NCBI GenBank assembly: GCA_963822825.1
Contig: CAWGIW010000006.1
Location: 62,001-126,000 of the forward strand
Origin: JAWWPY01 sp963822825
GTDB taxonomy: Bacteria > Actinomycetota > Actinomycetes > Streptosporangiales > Streptosporangiaceae
DNA length: 64,000 nucleotides
Reading direction: 5' to 3'
A model generated the notes under the pieces. The model ran no database searches. It was not told the DNA's origin and saw only the letters and a list, made by a program, of their open reading frames with translations. How positions within the stretch are numbered: the first letter of the stretch is position 1; each line of letters opens with the position of its first letter. The position numbers and the translations under genes are program-made. Below, one piece after another: positions 49,437 through 58,819 of the stretch.

Positions 49437-50398
49437 TGCCCGCTGGTAGCGGCCCGTGGCGCGGGTTCCGGGCGGCCCTTACCCCAAGACGGCGCACCAC
49501 AACGGAAACCTTCGCGGTCCCGGCAGGCCGCCAGATGCTCGGCCGCCGCGGGCTCCCGCCCGCCGGGGCGCCGGCCGAGCATGTCCAGCCAGCGCAGCGG
49601 CGGTGTCCGCTCGATCACCTTGGTGAAGCTGACGACCTCGCTGGCCGCGGTGAGACCGGTGATCGCGGCCAGCACGGCGATCCTGGCTGGCCGCCGCAGG
49701 CTGGCCGCCGCCGCGACGCCGAGCATGGCGCCCAGCGCGTTGGCACCGGCGTCGCCGAGCATCGCCCGCTCGCCGAGGTCCTCGGGAAGCAGGGCCAGTG
49801 CCGCACCCACCGGCGCGGCCACGGCATGGGTACCGCCGCGACCGCCCCCGGCGAGCAGAGCGCCGGCCGCCAGGCTCACCTTGATGGCGCGACCGGGCCG
49901 CAGGTCGAACAAATTGAGCAGGTTGGCCGCCCCGGCGGTGAGGCCCGCATTCACCGCCACGTCCACCGGTGAGCCGCCGAGCAGCACGGCCGCCGCGAGG
50001 CCAGCCGCACCGATCCCGCCGATCTTCACTGCCCCGGTGGTCACCTCGCCATGGGCCAGCGCGCCGAGATGCCCGCGGAACCCGCGGGCGTCCCCGCTGC
50101 CCGCGAGGTCGTCGTACCCGCCCAGCGCGCCAGCGCCGACCGCGGCCGCCACCAGGGCGGCCCGTGCGCGGGGCGGCATCCCCGGACTGATCGCGGCCAC
50201 GGCTGCGGCCGCCGTGGCCGTGGCCGGCCCTTCGAGCAGCGTGACCGGTTCACCGCGGTGATTGGTCCTGGTCCAGGTGGCCTGGCCGCCCGGAGGCCAC
50301 CGGGTCAGTGCGGCATAGCTGGCGCGCGCGGCGGCGGCGGCCAGGCCGGCGCTGACCAGGGCGGCCGCTGCTCCACACCGCCCGGCCCCGCGGCTCAT
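49433..50398 (-). CDS. MraY/WecA-like polyprenyl-phosphate sugar-1-phosphate transferase
   Basis: This integral membrane enzyme of the MraY/WecA fold has 321 residues with about nine hydrophobic segments. The magnesium-binding pair is in GGYDDLAG, the second motif is NLFDLRPGRAIKV, and the third is MLGDAGANALGA. All three catalytic motifs of the family are present, but the sequence is distant from true MraY. It is probably a paralogue that loads a sugar phosphate on a lipid carrier. ATG 50398 overlaps the steB stop. It sits directly upstream of murJ and a glycosyltransferase in the same transcript. Confidence 0.85.
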   Translation of the reverse strand: MSRGAGRCGAAAALVSAGLAAAAARASYAALTRWPPGGQATWTRTNHRGEPVTLLEGPATATAAAAVAAISPGMPPRARAALVAAAVGAGALGGYDDLAGSGDARGFRGHLGALAHGEVTTGAVKIGGIGAAGLAAAVLLGGSPVDVAVNAGLTAGAANLLNLFDLRPGRAIKVSLAAGALLAGGGRGGTHAVAAPVGAALALLPEDLGERAMLGDAGANALGAMLGVAAAASLRRPARIAVLAAITGLTAASEVVSFTKVIERTPPLRWLDMLGRRPGGREPAAAEHLAACRDREGFRCGAPSWGKGRPEPAPRAATSGQ

Positions 50399-51432
50399 TT
50401 GAGCCTCGACGGGCTGGCCGACGGGCGGCCCGGCCGCGGGTCGAGCGCGACGCCCCCCCCGGAGGTGGACGGCGACGGTGTAGGCATGGGAGTCGGACCG
50501 AGCGCGCTAGCCCCCGAACCGGTGCCGTAGCTGGCCGGCTTCGCTTTGCCCAGCAACTCATAGAGGGCCTGGGCCGCCACGATCTGGCCGCTGGTGATGT
50601 CGGCGTTGTCGACGGTGGACAGGACATCTGCCGGGCTGGCCGACCTGATCAGCTGGATGGCGCTGTCCGGCCCGGAACCGTTCACCGAACTCGCCACGAC
50701 CGTGGCCTCGGCGGCGGCGCTCAGCTGCTCGCTCAAGGTCACCAGGGCCTGGCTGGCCGCCTTGGCGGCATTCGTCGTGGGAGGACTGCCCGGGGTTATC
50801 ACGACAGCCAGGGTGGCACGGACCATGGCCGGCGCGCTGACGCTCAGGAAACCTCTGCTGGCGAATCCGCTGAGAATCGCCGCGCCCGCGCTGTCCTGGC
50901 TGCCCGCCGCAGGCTGCCCGACCCCGGCCTGGGTCAGGATCGCGCTCGCGATCAGCTGCGCCGCCTGGGCCTGCGCCGAGCCGCTGCGCAAGATGATGTC
51001 GCTCGGCGTCAGGCTCTGCGTGAGCAGGCCAAGCGTGGCCCTCGTGTTCGAGCTCGGGTCGAAAAACATGGACTGGATGTTGACCTGGCCGGTTATTTTG
51101 GCACCGGCCTGGGTCAGCGCCCGGGTGACACCGTCCGTCACCTCGCTGGGGGCACCGGGTGCCGTGACCAGGACAGCCCGCTGGCCGGCCAGCAGACGGC
51201 CGAGCAGCACCGGCTCGGCGGCCTGCGCGAACTGCTGATCGCTGCTGATCTGGTTCTCCTGGGACCGGTTCTGGGAGAACAGGTTGTTCTCCTCATGACG
51301 CAGCTCAGCCACGGATCTGCGCAGCCCCGCCTCGATCGGGCCGTTGAGGGCGGCCGAGCCGAGGACGACGCCGACGGCCAGCGCGAGGAAGACCGCGATG
51401 ATGGAGACCAGGTGATAGCGGAAATCGATCAC
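50395..51432 (-). CDS. steB: SteB/MctB-family protein
   Basis: The N-terminus IDFRYHLVSIIAVFLALAVG is the hallmark of the SteB/MctB (copper transporter MctB) family: one membrane helix, then a long extracellular part with a coiled-coil segment. In Streptomyces SteA and SteB are needed for sporulation septation and exopolysaccharide control; in Mycobacterium MctB affects copper. The pair with steA favours the SteB role. At 345 residues, with a Pro/Ser/Gly tail, it is normal. GTG 51432 shares its first base with the last base of the steA stop. Confidence 0.88.
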   Translation of the reverse strand: MIDFRYHLVSIIAVFLALAVGVVLGSAALNGPIEAGLRRSVAELRHEENNLFSQNRSQENQISSDQQFAQAAEPVLLGRLLAGQRAVLVTAPGAPSEVTDGVTRALTQAGAKITGQVNIQSMFFDPSSNTRATLGLLTQSLTPSDIILRSGSAQAQAAQLIASAILTQAGVGQPAAGSQDSAGAAILSGFASRGFLSVSAPAMVRATLAVVITPGSPPTTNAAKAASQALVTLSEQLSAAAEATVVASSVNGSGPDSAIQLIRSASPADVLSTVDNADITSGQIVAAQALYELLGKAKPASYGTGSGASALGPTPMPTPSPSTSGGGVALDPRPGRPSASPSRLK

Positions 51433-52621
51433 TAGAACAATCCGGTGAGCCAGAACTTGAAGATGTCCAGTTGTACCAGCAAGGCATCGAGGAAGGCCCG
51501 CATGGCATCCGAGGCCCAGATGGCGGCCAGGACAGCGGCCAGCGCGGCCGCCACGAGGGTCAGCAACGCCCAGCCCGAGATCCGGCTCCGGTACAGCTGG
51601 TTGACGCCCTTGGCGTCCACCAGCTTGCTGTCCAGGCGCAGCCTGGTCAGGTACGTGCTCGCCATTCCCGACCGGCCCTTGTCCAGGAATTCCGACAGGG
51701 TGTTGTGCGAGCCGACCGCGACGATCAGGGTGGCGCCCTGGTGGTCGGCTATCTGCATGGCGACGTCCTCGCTGGTCCCGGCGGCCGGGCAGAGTACCGA
51801 GCGCAGGCCCAGCCGCTCGACCCTGGCGAGCCCGGGCGCGTGGCCGTCCGGGTAGGCGTGCACCACCAGTTCCGCGCCGCAGGTCAGGCCCCGGTCGGAG
51901 ACCGAATCCATGTCGCCCACCACGAGATGGGGCCGGTAACCCGCGTCCAGCAGCGCGTCCGCGCCGCCATCCACGCCGATCATGACGGGCTTGAATTCCC
52001 GGATGTAGGGACGCAATGCCACCAGATCCTCGCGGTGGTGGTAGCCACGGACCGCCACGAGAGCGTGCTTGCCCTCAAGTTTCGTGCGCAGGGCCGGACC
52101 TGGATCCCCTCGATCAGCAGCGCGCCCTCGTACTTCATGTACTCCAGGGTGTTGATGACGAACGCCTCGATCTGAGCGGCGACACCCGCCTTGGCATCCG
52201 TCATGGCGGCGGCCACGGTTTCCGCGGTCTGCACCGTGCCCTTGGCGACGATCTCGTCGCCCAGGCGCAGAACTTCGTCCGTGAGGCGGACCGTCTCCCC
52301 CTCGGCGACCCGGGTGAACACGTCGGGCCCCACGTTGTCGACGAGCGGGATCCCGGCTTCCACCAGGAGCTGCGGCCCAAGGTTCGGGTACCGGCCGCTG
52401 ATGCTGGGCGCCACGTTCACCACGGCGGCCACCTGACGGCTGATCAGTGCATCGGCGGTAACCCGGTCCAGGTCGCGATGGTCGATGATGGCGATCTCGC
52501 CGGGGCACAATCGCGTGGTGAGGTTCTTGGTCCTGTGATCCAGGCGCGCCCGCCCCGTTACACCGGCCAGGTCGTCAGGCCTGCTCCGGTGCATTCTCGG
52601 GAATTTCAGGAACCGAGCCAT
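51432..52621 (-). CDS. steA: SteA-family protein, with an apparent 1-base frameshift
   Basis: SteA is a thiamin-pyrophosphokinase-like protein with a C-terminal membrane helix. The start region is VTGRARLDHRTKNLTTRL, and PGEIAIIDHRDLDRVTA is diagnostic. The frame breaks at about 52097 in the sequence coding LLIEGIQV/PALRTKLEGK, where one C is missing from a CC/CCC run. The second frame continues (LVAVRGYHHREDL, then VDGGADALLDAGYRPHLVVG) to the last helix WALLTLVAAALAAVLAAIW and stops at 51432. Repaired length is about 396 residues. ATG 52621 is chosen; ATG 52633 is possible. It partners SteB in septum formation. Confidence 0.87.
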
Positions 52622-52706
52622 CTCGTCGTCCATCCTGCCAGACGGCCCGGGCTCGTGTAGCCACAGACGCATCACCGAGCCCGCCGGCCAGGCTCGCGGC
52701 GGCACG

Positions 52707-54488
52707 TCAGTGCCTCGGGCCTGACCTGCTCCTATCCGCGGCCGTGGCCCGCTCCGCGGCCGCAGCGGCCAGCAGCTCCCCGGCGTGCGCCCGGCCGAAC
52801 TCAGAGTCCTCCAGGCCGGCCAGCATCCGGGAGAGTTCTGTCACCCGGCCCGCCTCATCCAGCCGGGTGACGCCGCTGCGGGTGACGGTCCCGTCGTCGG
52901 CCTTCTCCACGACCAGGTGCACGTCCGCGAACGCCGCCACCTGGGGCAGATGGGTGACCACGATGACCTGCGCCAGCCGGGCCAGCCGGGCCAGCCGGCG
53001 CCCTATCTCCACGGCCGCTTTGCCGCCCACCCCGGCGTCCACCTCGTCGAACACGAACGTGGGCACCGGGTCGGCCCCCGCGAAAACGACCTCGATGGCC
53101 AGCATGATCCGGGACAGCTCGCCGCCGGAGGCCCCTTTGCTCAGGGGCAGCAGGGGCGCACCCGGATGAGCGGCGAGCCTGATCTCCACCTCGTCGGCAC
53201 CGTGCGGGCCGAACTCGGCGTCGGTCGTGACCACCGCCCTGAGCTTGGCGTGGGGCATGGCGAGGGCGGAGAGCTCCGTGGTGACCTCGGCCGAGAAGCG
53301 CTGCGCCGCCGCCTTGCGCAACTCGGTAAGCTGCCCAGCCAGCTCGCCGACCGTGGCACCGAGCCGCGCCTCCTCCTCGGCGAGCCCGGTGATCCGGTCG
53401 TCGTCGCCGTCGAGTTCGGCGAGCCGACCGGATGCCTGTTTCGTCCAGGCCAGCACGCCTCCCAGGTCACTGGCGGCCGGATCCCCGCTGGCTGCCCCGT
53501 CGGCGGCCATGCCGTAAGACCGGATCAGCCGGGTCAGGTCGCCGCGGCGTTCCTGGACGGCCGCGAGCCGCACCGGGTCGGCCTCCACGGACTGCACATA
53601 GGAGGCCAGCTCGGCCGCGACGTCGGAGACGAGGTAGACCGCGTCGGACAGCCGGGCCAGGGCGGCCAGCGACGCGTCGTGCTCCGCGGCCGCCTCCAGC
53701 GCCTGCCGTGCCCCGCCGAGCAGGGTGACCGCATCCGGCACGTCATAGGATCCGCTGGACGGATCACCGAGCAGCGCCTCGTGCGCGGTGGTGGCCGCCG
53801 CGTGCAGCGCGTCCGCGTGGGCCAGGCGGTCCTCCTCGGCGCGCAGCGCGGTGTCCTCCCCCTCGGCGGGTTCCAGCCGCTCGATGTCGGCCAGGCCTCG
53901 GCGCAGGTCCTCCGCCTCCTGCGCGCGCTCCCTGGCCAGCCCGGTCAGCTCGGCCAGCTCGGCGCGGACCTCGCGGTGCCGCTGGTAAGCCCGCTGGTAA
54001 TCGCTGAGCACCGCGGCCACCTCCGGGCCGGCGAACTGGTCCAGAGCCTGGCGCTGCCGGGCCGGCCTGAGCAGCTGCTGCTGATCCGCCTGCCCGTGCA
54101 CGGCCACCAGGTCGTCGGCCACGTAGGTCAGGAGCGACACCGGCACCGACCGGCCACCCGCGTAAGCCCGCGACCGCCCTTCAGCAGATACCGACCGGCT
54201 GACGATCAGCGTGGCACCGCCGTCGTCCAGGTCACCGCCCGCCTCGTCCACCTGCTGTGCGACACGCCCCGCGGGGTCGATGCGCAGCCTGCCCTCGACT
54301 GTGGCCCGCTCCGCCCCGGGCCGGACCCGGGCCGGGTCCGCGCGGCCGCCGAACATCAGGCCGAGCCCGGTCACGACCATGGTCTTGCCCGCCCCGGTCT
54401 CCCCGGTCACCACCGTGAACCCAGGGGACAGCTCGAGGACAGCGTCGTCGATCACGCCCAGGGCAGTGATGCGGACTTCCTCAAGCAT
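52707..54488 (-). CDS. recN: DNA repair protein RecN
   Basis: This SMC-like ATPase acts in double-strand break repair. It starts MLEEVRITALGVIDDAVLEL with Walker A GETGAGKTMVV and ends with the ABC signature LSKGASGGELSRIMLAI and Walker B FVFDEVDAGVGG, followed by VIVVTHLPQVAAFA. Between them is a coiled-coil region with Arg/Glu-rich helices. At 593 residues it is typical. ATG 54488 overlaps the nadK tail by eight bases. A longer frame upstream only mirrors the nadK repeat tail. Confidence 0.94.
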   Translation of the reverse strand: MLEEVRITALGVIDDAVLELSPGFTVVTGETGAGKTMVVTGLGLMFGGRADPARVRPGAERATVEGRLRIDPAGRVAQQVDEAGGDLDDGGATLIVSRSVSAEGRSRAYAGGRSVPVSLLTYVADDLVAVHGQADQQQLLRPARQRQALDQFAGPEVAAVLSDYQRAYQRHREVRAELAELTGLARERAQEAEDLRRGLADIERLEPAEGEDTALRAEEDRLAHADALHAAATTAHEALLGDPSSGSYDVPDAVTLLGGARQALEAAAEHDASLAALARLSDAVYLVSDVAAELASYVQSVEADPVRLAAVQERRGDLTRLIRSYGMAADGAASGDPAASDLGGVLAWTKQASGRLAELDGDDDRITGLAEEEARLGATVGELAGQLTELRKAAAQRFSAEVTTELSALAMPHAKLRAVVTTDAEFGPHGADEVEIRLAAHPGAPLLPLSKGASGGELSRIMLAIEVVFAGADPVPTFVFDEVDAGVGGKAAVEIGRRLARLARLAQVIVVTHLPQVAAFADVHLVVEKADDGTVTRSGVTRLDEAGRVTELSRMLAGLEDSEFGRAHAGELLAAAAAERATAADRSRSGPRH

Positions 54489-55619
54489 GGGCGCGCGGCT
54501 CCTCTTTCCTGTCTGGCCGTTCCCCACTCTGCTCGGTACAGTCCTGCTCGCCCTGGCCCCGCTCGCCCTGGCCCCGCTCGCCCTGGCCCCGCTCGCCCAT
54601 GTCCTGCTCGCCCATGTCCTGCTCGCCCATGTCCTGCTCGTCCCTGTCCTGCTCGTCCCGGCCAGCACGGCGCCCGCGCCAGCCCGTTACCGGCAGGCCG
54701 AACTTGGCGACCAGCCGGTCGGTGAACGCCGCCCCGCCCGCCGCGATGTCCTCGGCGCCACGCAACCTGGCCAGCAGCACGGGCTCCGAGCCTCGCCGCA
54801 CCTCGACGCGCGCGCCGGGCGGTAGGCCGACCCTACGCCGCCCATCGCACCACAGAACGCTCGTGAACGTCTCGTTTTGGCCGTCCGGGTGCGGGCGCGT
54901 CCCCGGCCCGGACCCGCCGATCACCTCCACGGCGAGCACCGAGTCCGGCGACACCACCAGGGGCCTGGCGAACAGCGCGTGCGCGCTGATCGGCACCAGC
55001 AGCAGCGCCTCCACTTCCGGCCAGACCACGGGGCCGCCCGCGGAGAACGCGTAAGCCGTGGAGCCGGTCGGGGTCGCGCATACCACGCCGTCGCATCCCC
55101 ACCTGGACAGCGGCCGGCCATCGATCTCGACCACCACCTCGATCATCCGCTCGCGGGCGACCTTTTCGACGGTGGCTTCGTTGAGCGCCCAGGTTTTCGC
55201 GGTAATGCCGCCATTCTGCCGGACGGTGACATCAACCGTCATCCGCCGTTCTACGGCATAACGCCGGCTCAGGACCCGTTCGACGGCGTCAGGCAGATCA
55301 TCCGACTCAGCCTCGGCCAGGAACCCGACGTGCCCGAGGTTCACCCCGAGCAACGGAGTGCGAGCCGGCTGGCCATCTCCGTGGCCCGGAGCAACGTCCC
55401 GTCGCCACCTAGGACGATCACCATCTCGGCATCCCGTGCCGCCTCCGGCGTGGCGGGGACCACATCGGCGCCGGCGCAGCGGAGGTCGGCGGCTTCCGAG
55501 GCGAGGACCCGTACGTTGACGCCCGCGGTGGTCAGCATGGCCGCGACGAGCCGCGCGCTTGACCGCGCCTCGGGCCGGCCAGTATGCGCCACGACGAGCA
55601 CCGTGCGCTTGGTCTTCAC
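54481..55619 (-). CDS. nadK: NAD kinase, with an apparent 1-base frameshift and a repeat tail
   Basis: NAD kinase makes NADP. The first frame from GTG 55619 (KTKRTVLVVAHTGRPEARSS) includes the GGDGT motif (VLGGDGTLLRATEM) and fails at about 55350. The second continues LLGVNLGHVGFLAEAE, ALNEATVEKV and ATPTGSTAYAFSAGGP, all needed for activity. One base is missing near 55348-55355. This enzyme is generally essential, so an error is likely. The C-terminus carries about 60 extra residues of ERGQG/EQDMG repeats. The gene is joined to tlyA (four-base overlap) and recN. Confidence 0.9.
54541..54660. repeat. 15-bp minisatellite, eight units
   Basis: Eight consecutive 15-bp units of two types (gccccgctcgccctg and gtcctgctcgcccat, with variants) span 54541-54660. 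They code the acidic/glycine-rich repeat tail of NAD kinase in frame, just before the recN start. Confidence 0.9.
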
Positions 55620-56417
55620 TCGGGTCCTTCCGCGATGGCCTGTTCCAGCCGGCTGAAGGTCCAGCGGCGGCGCGGCCCGGCGCAGCCAGAGAAAATACTC
55701 CACGTTTCCCGCCGGGCCCGGGAGCGGACTCGCCGTGATTCCTGCCACTCCGAGACCGGCGTCCGCCGCGGCGGACGCCACCCGGGTGACGGCCGCGGCC
55801 CGCAGCCCAGGGTCGCGCACCACCCCGCCCGCTCCGACTCGGCCCTTGCCCACCTCGAACTGGGGTTTCACCAAGAGCACAAAGTCGGCGTCCAGCCTCG
55901 CGCAGCGGGCCAGCGCGGGCAGGACCAAGGTCAGCGAAATGAACGAGAGGTCGGCGGTGACCAGGCCCGGTGCGGGGGCGACCTGCTCGGGCGTCAGCTG
56001 GCGCACGTTCACCCGGTCGAGCACGCTGACCCGCGGGTCGCTGCGCAGCCGCCAGGCCAGTTGGCCGTAGCCGACGTCCGCCGCGACCACGTGCGCGGCG
56101 CCGGCCCGGAGCAGCACATCGGTGAAGCCGCCGGTGGACGCGCCCGCGTCGAGGCAGCGCCGGCCGGCCACCGTCAGGCCGGGAAAGGCCGCGAGGGCAC
56201 CCGCTAGCTTCCGGCCGCCGCGGGACGCGTAGTCGGGCTCCGCGGGCTGTTCCTGGATGGCGATCGGTACATCCGGCGGGACCTGGGTGGCGGGTTTCCC
56301 CGCCACCTGGCCCGCCACGACGACCCGGCCGACGGTGACCAGTTCAGCGGCGTGCTCACGGGAACGCGCTAGCCCCCGTCTCACCAGTTCAGCGTCCAGT
56401 CTTCTTCGCGTGCCCAT
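55616..56417 (-). CDS. tlyA: TlyA-family rRNA 2'-O-methyltransferase, with an apparent C-terminal frameshift
   Basis: This is a hemolysin A/TlyA-type methyltransferase with an N-terminal S4 RNA-binding domain (RLDAELVRRGLARSREHAAE) and an FtsJ-like domain. The SAM motif is CLDAGASTGGFTDVLLRAGA and the catalytic lysines lie in VKPQFEVGKG. In relatives it methylates ribosomal RNA and affects capreomycin sensitivity. As written, the frame runs through into nadK without a stop. A one-base shift near 55655 restores RLEQAIAEGPE and a TGA at 55616-55618 that overlaps the nadK GTG. Repaired length is about 267 residues. ATG 56417 starts at the S4 domain. Confidence 0.88.
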
Positions 56418-56436
56418 GCCGCGGCCGCCCCGTCGT

Positions 56437-56730
56437 TCAGCTTCCCGGCGTAAGAGGAGTGCCTGAAGCTCCACGGGTGCCTGAAGTACCGGACATGTCC
56501 TCCGCGCCGGAGTCCAGTGCCCCGAGCGCCGCCGTGAGATCCCTGTGCACCTGCTCGAACACCACCGGGTGCTCGTTGACGGGCAGCCCGCCGAGATCAG
56601 CGAGCCCGGCCAGCGCCTGATCGACGCGGGGGTCGCCCGTCCGGGCATGTTCCGGCCCGGCGGGTTCCGGCCCGGCGGGATCCGGCCGGGCGGGATCCGG
56701 CCCGGCGGCGCCGGAGCTGTCGTGCTCCAT
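56437..56730 (-). CDS. Small conserved protein upstream of tlyA
   Basis: This 97-residue protein has the core DPRVDQALAGLADLGGLPVN and EHPVVFEQVHRDLTAALGAL, a pattern found in short actinobacterial proteins encoded before tlyA. Function unknown. The N-terminus is a run of Pro-Ala-Gly-Pro-Glu/Asp repeats coded by 15-bp units (about 56650-56710), and the C-terminus is Gly/Thr/Ser-rich. ATG 56730 is the start. It is the first gene of the long coupled minus-strand block. Confidence 0.7.
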   Translation of the reverse strand: MEHDSSGAAGPDPARPDPAGPEPAGPEHARTGDPRVDQALAGLADLGGLPVNEHPVVFEQVHRDLTAALGALDSGAEDMSGTSGTRGASGTPLTPGS

Positions 56731-56743
56731 CAGGCCGCACTCC

Positions 56744-56786
56744 TCTCCTCAGCCACGTCTCCTCAGCCACGTCTCCTGAGCCAACG
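56744..56786. repeat. Three 14-bp copies (tctcctcagccacg)
   Basis: Copies lie at 56744-56757, 56758-56771 (exact) and 56772-56786 (one extra base, one change). They sit 14 bases upstream of the small protein start on the minus strand, so they lie in its leader or promoter. Confidence 0.85.
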
Positions 56787-56929
56787 TCCTTGCGTGCACC
56801 GGTTCTCCGACGAACGCTACCGCCCGGAGCCGACAGGACGGGTCACCCGGCGCGCCGGCGCCATGCCCTGATCCGCCGCTGAAAGGCGCGGAGTTGCAGA
56901 ATGGGCACTGTCTGGGAAGCTAGGTGACG

Positions 56930-57274
56930 ATGGCGACTGCTGAGGAATGCCGCAAGGCGCTGGAGAACCTTACGGGCCGACTGTCCGAAATGGGCCCGGA
57001 AGAACGTGCTGCCCACCTAATTGACCGGGCGATCAGCTGCCAGGTGACTGATCTCGGGATCACCTTCCTGACCCGCCTGGGTCCCGACGGCGCCGGTCCG
57101 GTCACCGAGGCGACCGGCCAGGAACCGCCCGCCCAGATCAGATTCACGACGAAAAGTGATGATCTGATAGCAATGGCCGACGACCCGAAAAGCATTTCCC
57201 GGGCCTGGCTGACCGGGCGGCTCAAGATCGAGGCGAACCTGTTTGACTTGCTCCGCCTCCGCAAACTGATGTGA
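56930..57274 (+). CDS. SCP2 sterol-binding-like domain protein
   Basis: This small single-domain protein (about 114 residues) has the SCP2 fold pattern: an N-terminal helix (EECRKALENLTGRLSEM), beta strands (LGITFLTRLGPDG), and the C-terminal block ADDPKSISRAWLTGRLKIEA typical of SCP2-like lipid-binding proteins. It has no signal peptide. ATG 56930 is used; GTG 56924 just upstream is equally possible. It diverges from the small protein/tlyA block and precedes the Nei-type glycosylase by about 70 bases. Ligand unknown. Confidence 0.75.
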   Translation: MATAEECRKALENLTGRLSEMGPEERAAHLIDRAISCQVTDLGITFLTRLGPDGAGPVTEATGQEPPAQIRFTTKSDDLIAMADDPKSISRAWLTGRLKIEANLFDLLRLRKLM

Positions 57275-57342
57275 CGGGCCCTCAGGCAGGAATCATCACT
57301 GGCCCGGTTCAACTGGCCGGCTGCCCGGCCTGGGCGCGTCTG

Positions 57343-58117
57343 GTGCCTGAAGGGGATGTGGTCTGGCTCGCAGCCAAGCGGCTCCGCGAGGCACTGGCCG
57401 GACGCGTGCTCACCCGCAGTGATTTCCGTGTTCCCCGGTTGGCCACCACCGACCTGACCGGCCGCTCCGTTACCGAGTCCCTGTCCCGCGGCAAGCACCT
57501 GCTGCTGCGCGTGGACGGTGTCTCACCGTGCACACACACCTCCGCATGGACGGCTCGTGGCGTATCCGTCCCGCCCGCGACCGCGTCCCGGCCAGCCACC
57601 GGATCAGGCTGATGCTCGCGAACGACACCTGGCAGGCGATCGGCTACCAGCTGGGCGTGGTCGAGGTGCTCCGTACCGCGCAGGAGGATCGGGTGACTGG
57701 CCACCTCGGCCCGGACCTGCTCGGGCCCGATTGGGACCCGGAAGAGGCGGTCCGCCGGCTGGGTGCCGCCCCCGACCGGCCGGTCGGGGAAGCCCTCCTC
57801 GACCAGCGGAACCTGGCCGGGATCGGGAACGTCTTCAAGTCCGAGATCCTGTTTCTGCGCGGCATCCACCCCCGGCGCCGGGTCGGGGATATCGCCGACC
57901 CGCCTGCCCTGGTGGATATGGCCCAGCGTCTTCTCACCGCGAACAAGGACCGCGTCATCCGGGTAACCACGGGTGTCCAGCGTCCCGGCCAGGAGACCTG
58001 GGATATGGGCGGGCCGGTCGCCCATGCCGACGGTGCGGGACTCCGATCGAGAAGGCGCCGCACGGCGCCGACCCGGACGAGCGTGTCACCTACTGGTGCC
58101 CGCACTGCCAGCCCTGA
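57343..58117 (+). CDS. Fpg/Nei-family DNA glycosylase, with two apparent frameshifts
   Basis: This is a base-excision repair enzyme. The start GTG 57343 gives (V)PEGDVVWLAAKRLREAL. Pro2 and Glu3 are the catalytic residues, so processing of the start leaves the active N-terminal proline. The first frame fails near 57523 (HLLLRVDG, then VHTHLRMDGSW in the next). The H2TH segment follows (LLDQRNLAGIGNVFKSEILF). A second one-base break near 58001 leads to the zinc finger CRRCGTPI...YWCPHC and the stop at 58117. Repaired length is about 258 residues, as in actinobacterial Nei2-type proteins. Confidence 0.85.
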
Positions 58118-58124
58118 GACACGG

Positions 58125-58478
58125 TCAGGCGGGCTGCCACAGCTCGACCCGATTGCCCTCGGGATCGGTGACCCAGCCGAACCGGCCGACACCCTCCATG
58201 TCCTGCGTCTCGGCAGCTACGTCCGCTCCCTGGGCGCGCAATTGCGCGAGCATCGCATCCAGGTCGCGGACCCGGAAGTTGATCATGGTCTGCTGAGCGC
58301 GGGACCCGAAGTAGCCGGTCTCGGACTCAAACGTCGCGAACACCGTCGGCCCGGCTTCCTGACGCCACAGGCCGTTCTCATCGGCGTCCAGGCCTAGACA
58401 ATCGCGGTACCACGCGCCCAAGGCCGCCGGGTCGGCGGCCCGCATGAAGTATCCACCGATTCCAAGCACGCGTTCCAT
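58125..58478 (-). CDS. VOC (glyoxalase/bleomycin resistance) family protein
   Basis: This is a single vicinal-oxygen-chelate domain of 117 residues. It begins VLGIGGYFMRAADPAALGAW and has the typical YRDCLGLDADENGLW. The closing WVTDPEGNRVELWQP carries the conserved glutamate metal ligand. Such proteins are often bound enzymes or resistance proteins; substrate cannot be deduced. It converges with the nei gene with seven bases between stops. Its ATG (58478) is flanked upstream by a 340-base gene-poor stretch. Confidence 0.87.
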   Translation of the reverse strand: MERVLGIGGYFMRAADPAALGAWYRDCLGLDADENGLWRQEAGPTVFATFESETGYFGSRAQQTMINFRVRDLDAMLAQLRAQGADVAAETQDMEGVGRFGWVTDPEGNRVELWQPA

Positions 58479-58819
58479 GCCGCTATCTTGCCAGGACGGC
58501 GACCGGGCGGGCTGGCCCCCACACCATCGCCCGCTTCACGCTCCCATCTCAACGCGGGGGGACAGTCCTGCCGACAGGTCAAGGGCAAAAATACCCAACG
58601 AAATTCCGGCAGCAGCTCCCTGCCGGCCGGAAACTGTCAGAGCCGGGCGGATGTCACCAGCCTGCTCGGCCCGCCCCGCCGCACTCACTGACCAGCCACC
58701 AGGAGATTGCCCGGATCGATCCTGCGCGCCCGTAGTGCTTGACGATCAGGATGCCAGGTGATGAGGGGCATCGCCGCGCTGGCGTCAGTCGTGCTTGCGT
58801 GGCAGGTTGCCCTGCTCTG
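58479..58819. other. Gene-poor stretch
   Basis: Over 340 bases no reading frame shows a recognised motif or normal codon pattern. Short frames here are antisense shadows. A fragment reading LIVKHYGRAGSIRAISWW on the minus strand is not enough to call a relic gene. No tRNA-like or hairpin structure stands out. Confidence 0.4.

Noticed and set aside
48309..50261. 650-codon plus-strand frame opposite murJ and the MraY-like gene
   Set aside because: Antisense shadow, His/Arg/Gly-rich, no motifs.
52785..54725. 646-codon plus-strand frame opposite recN
   Set aside because: Antisense shadow; its Pro/Ala/Arg repeats only mirror the nadK repeat tail.
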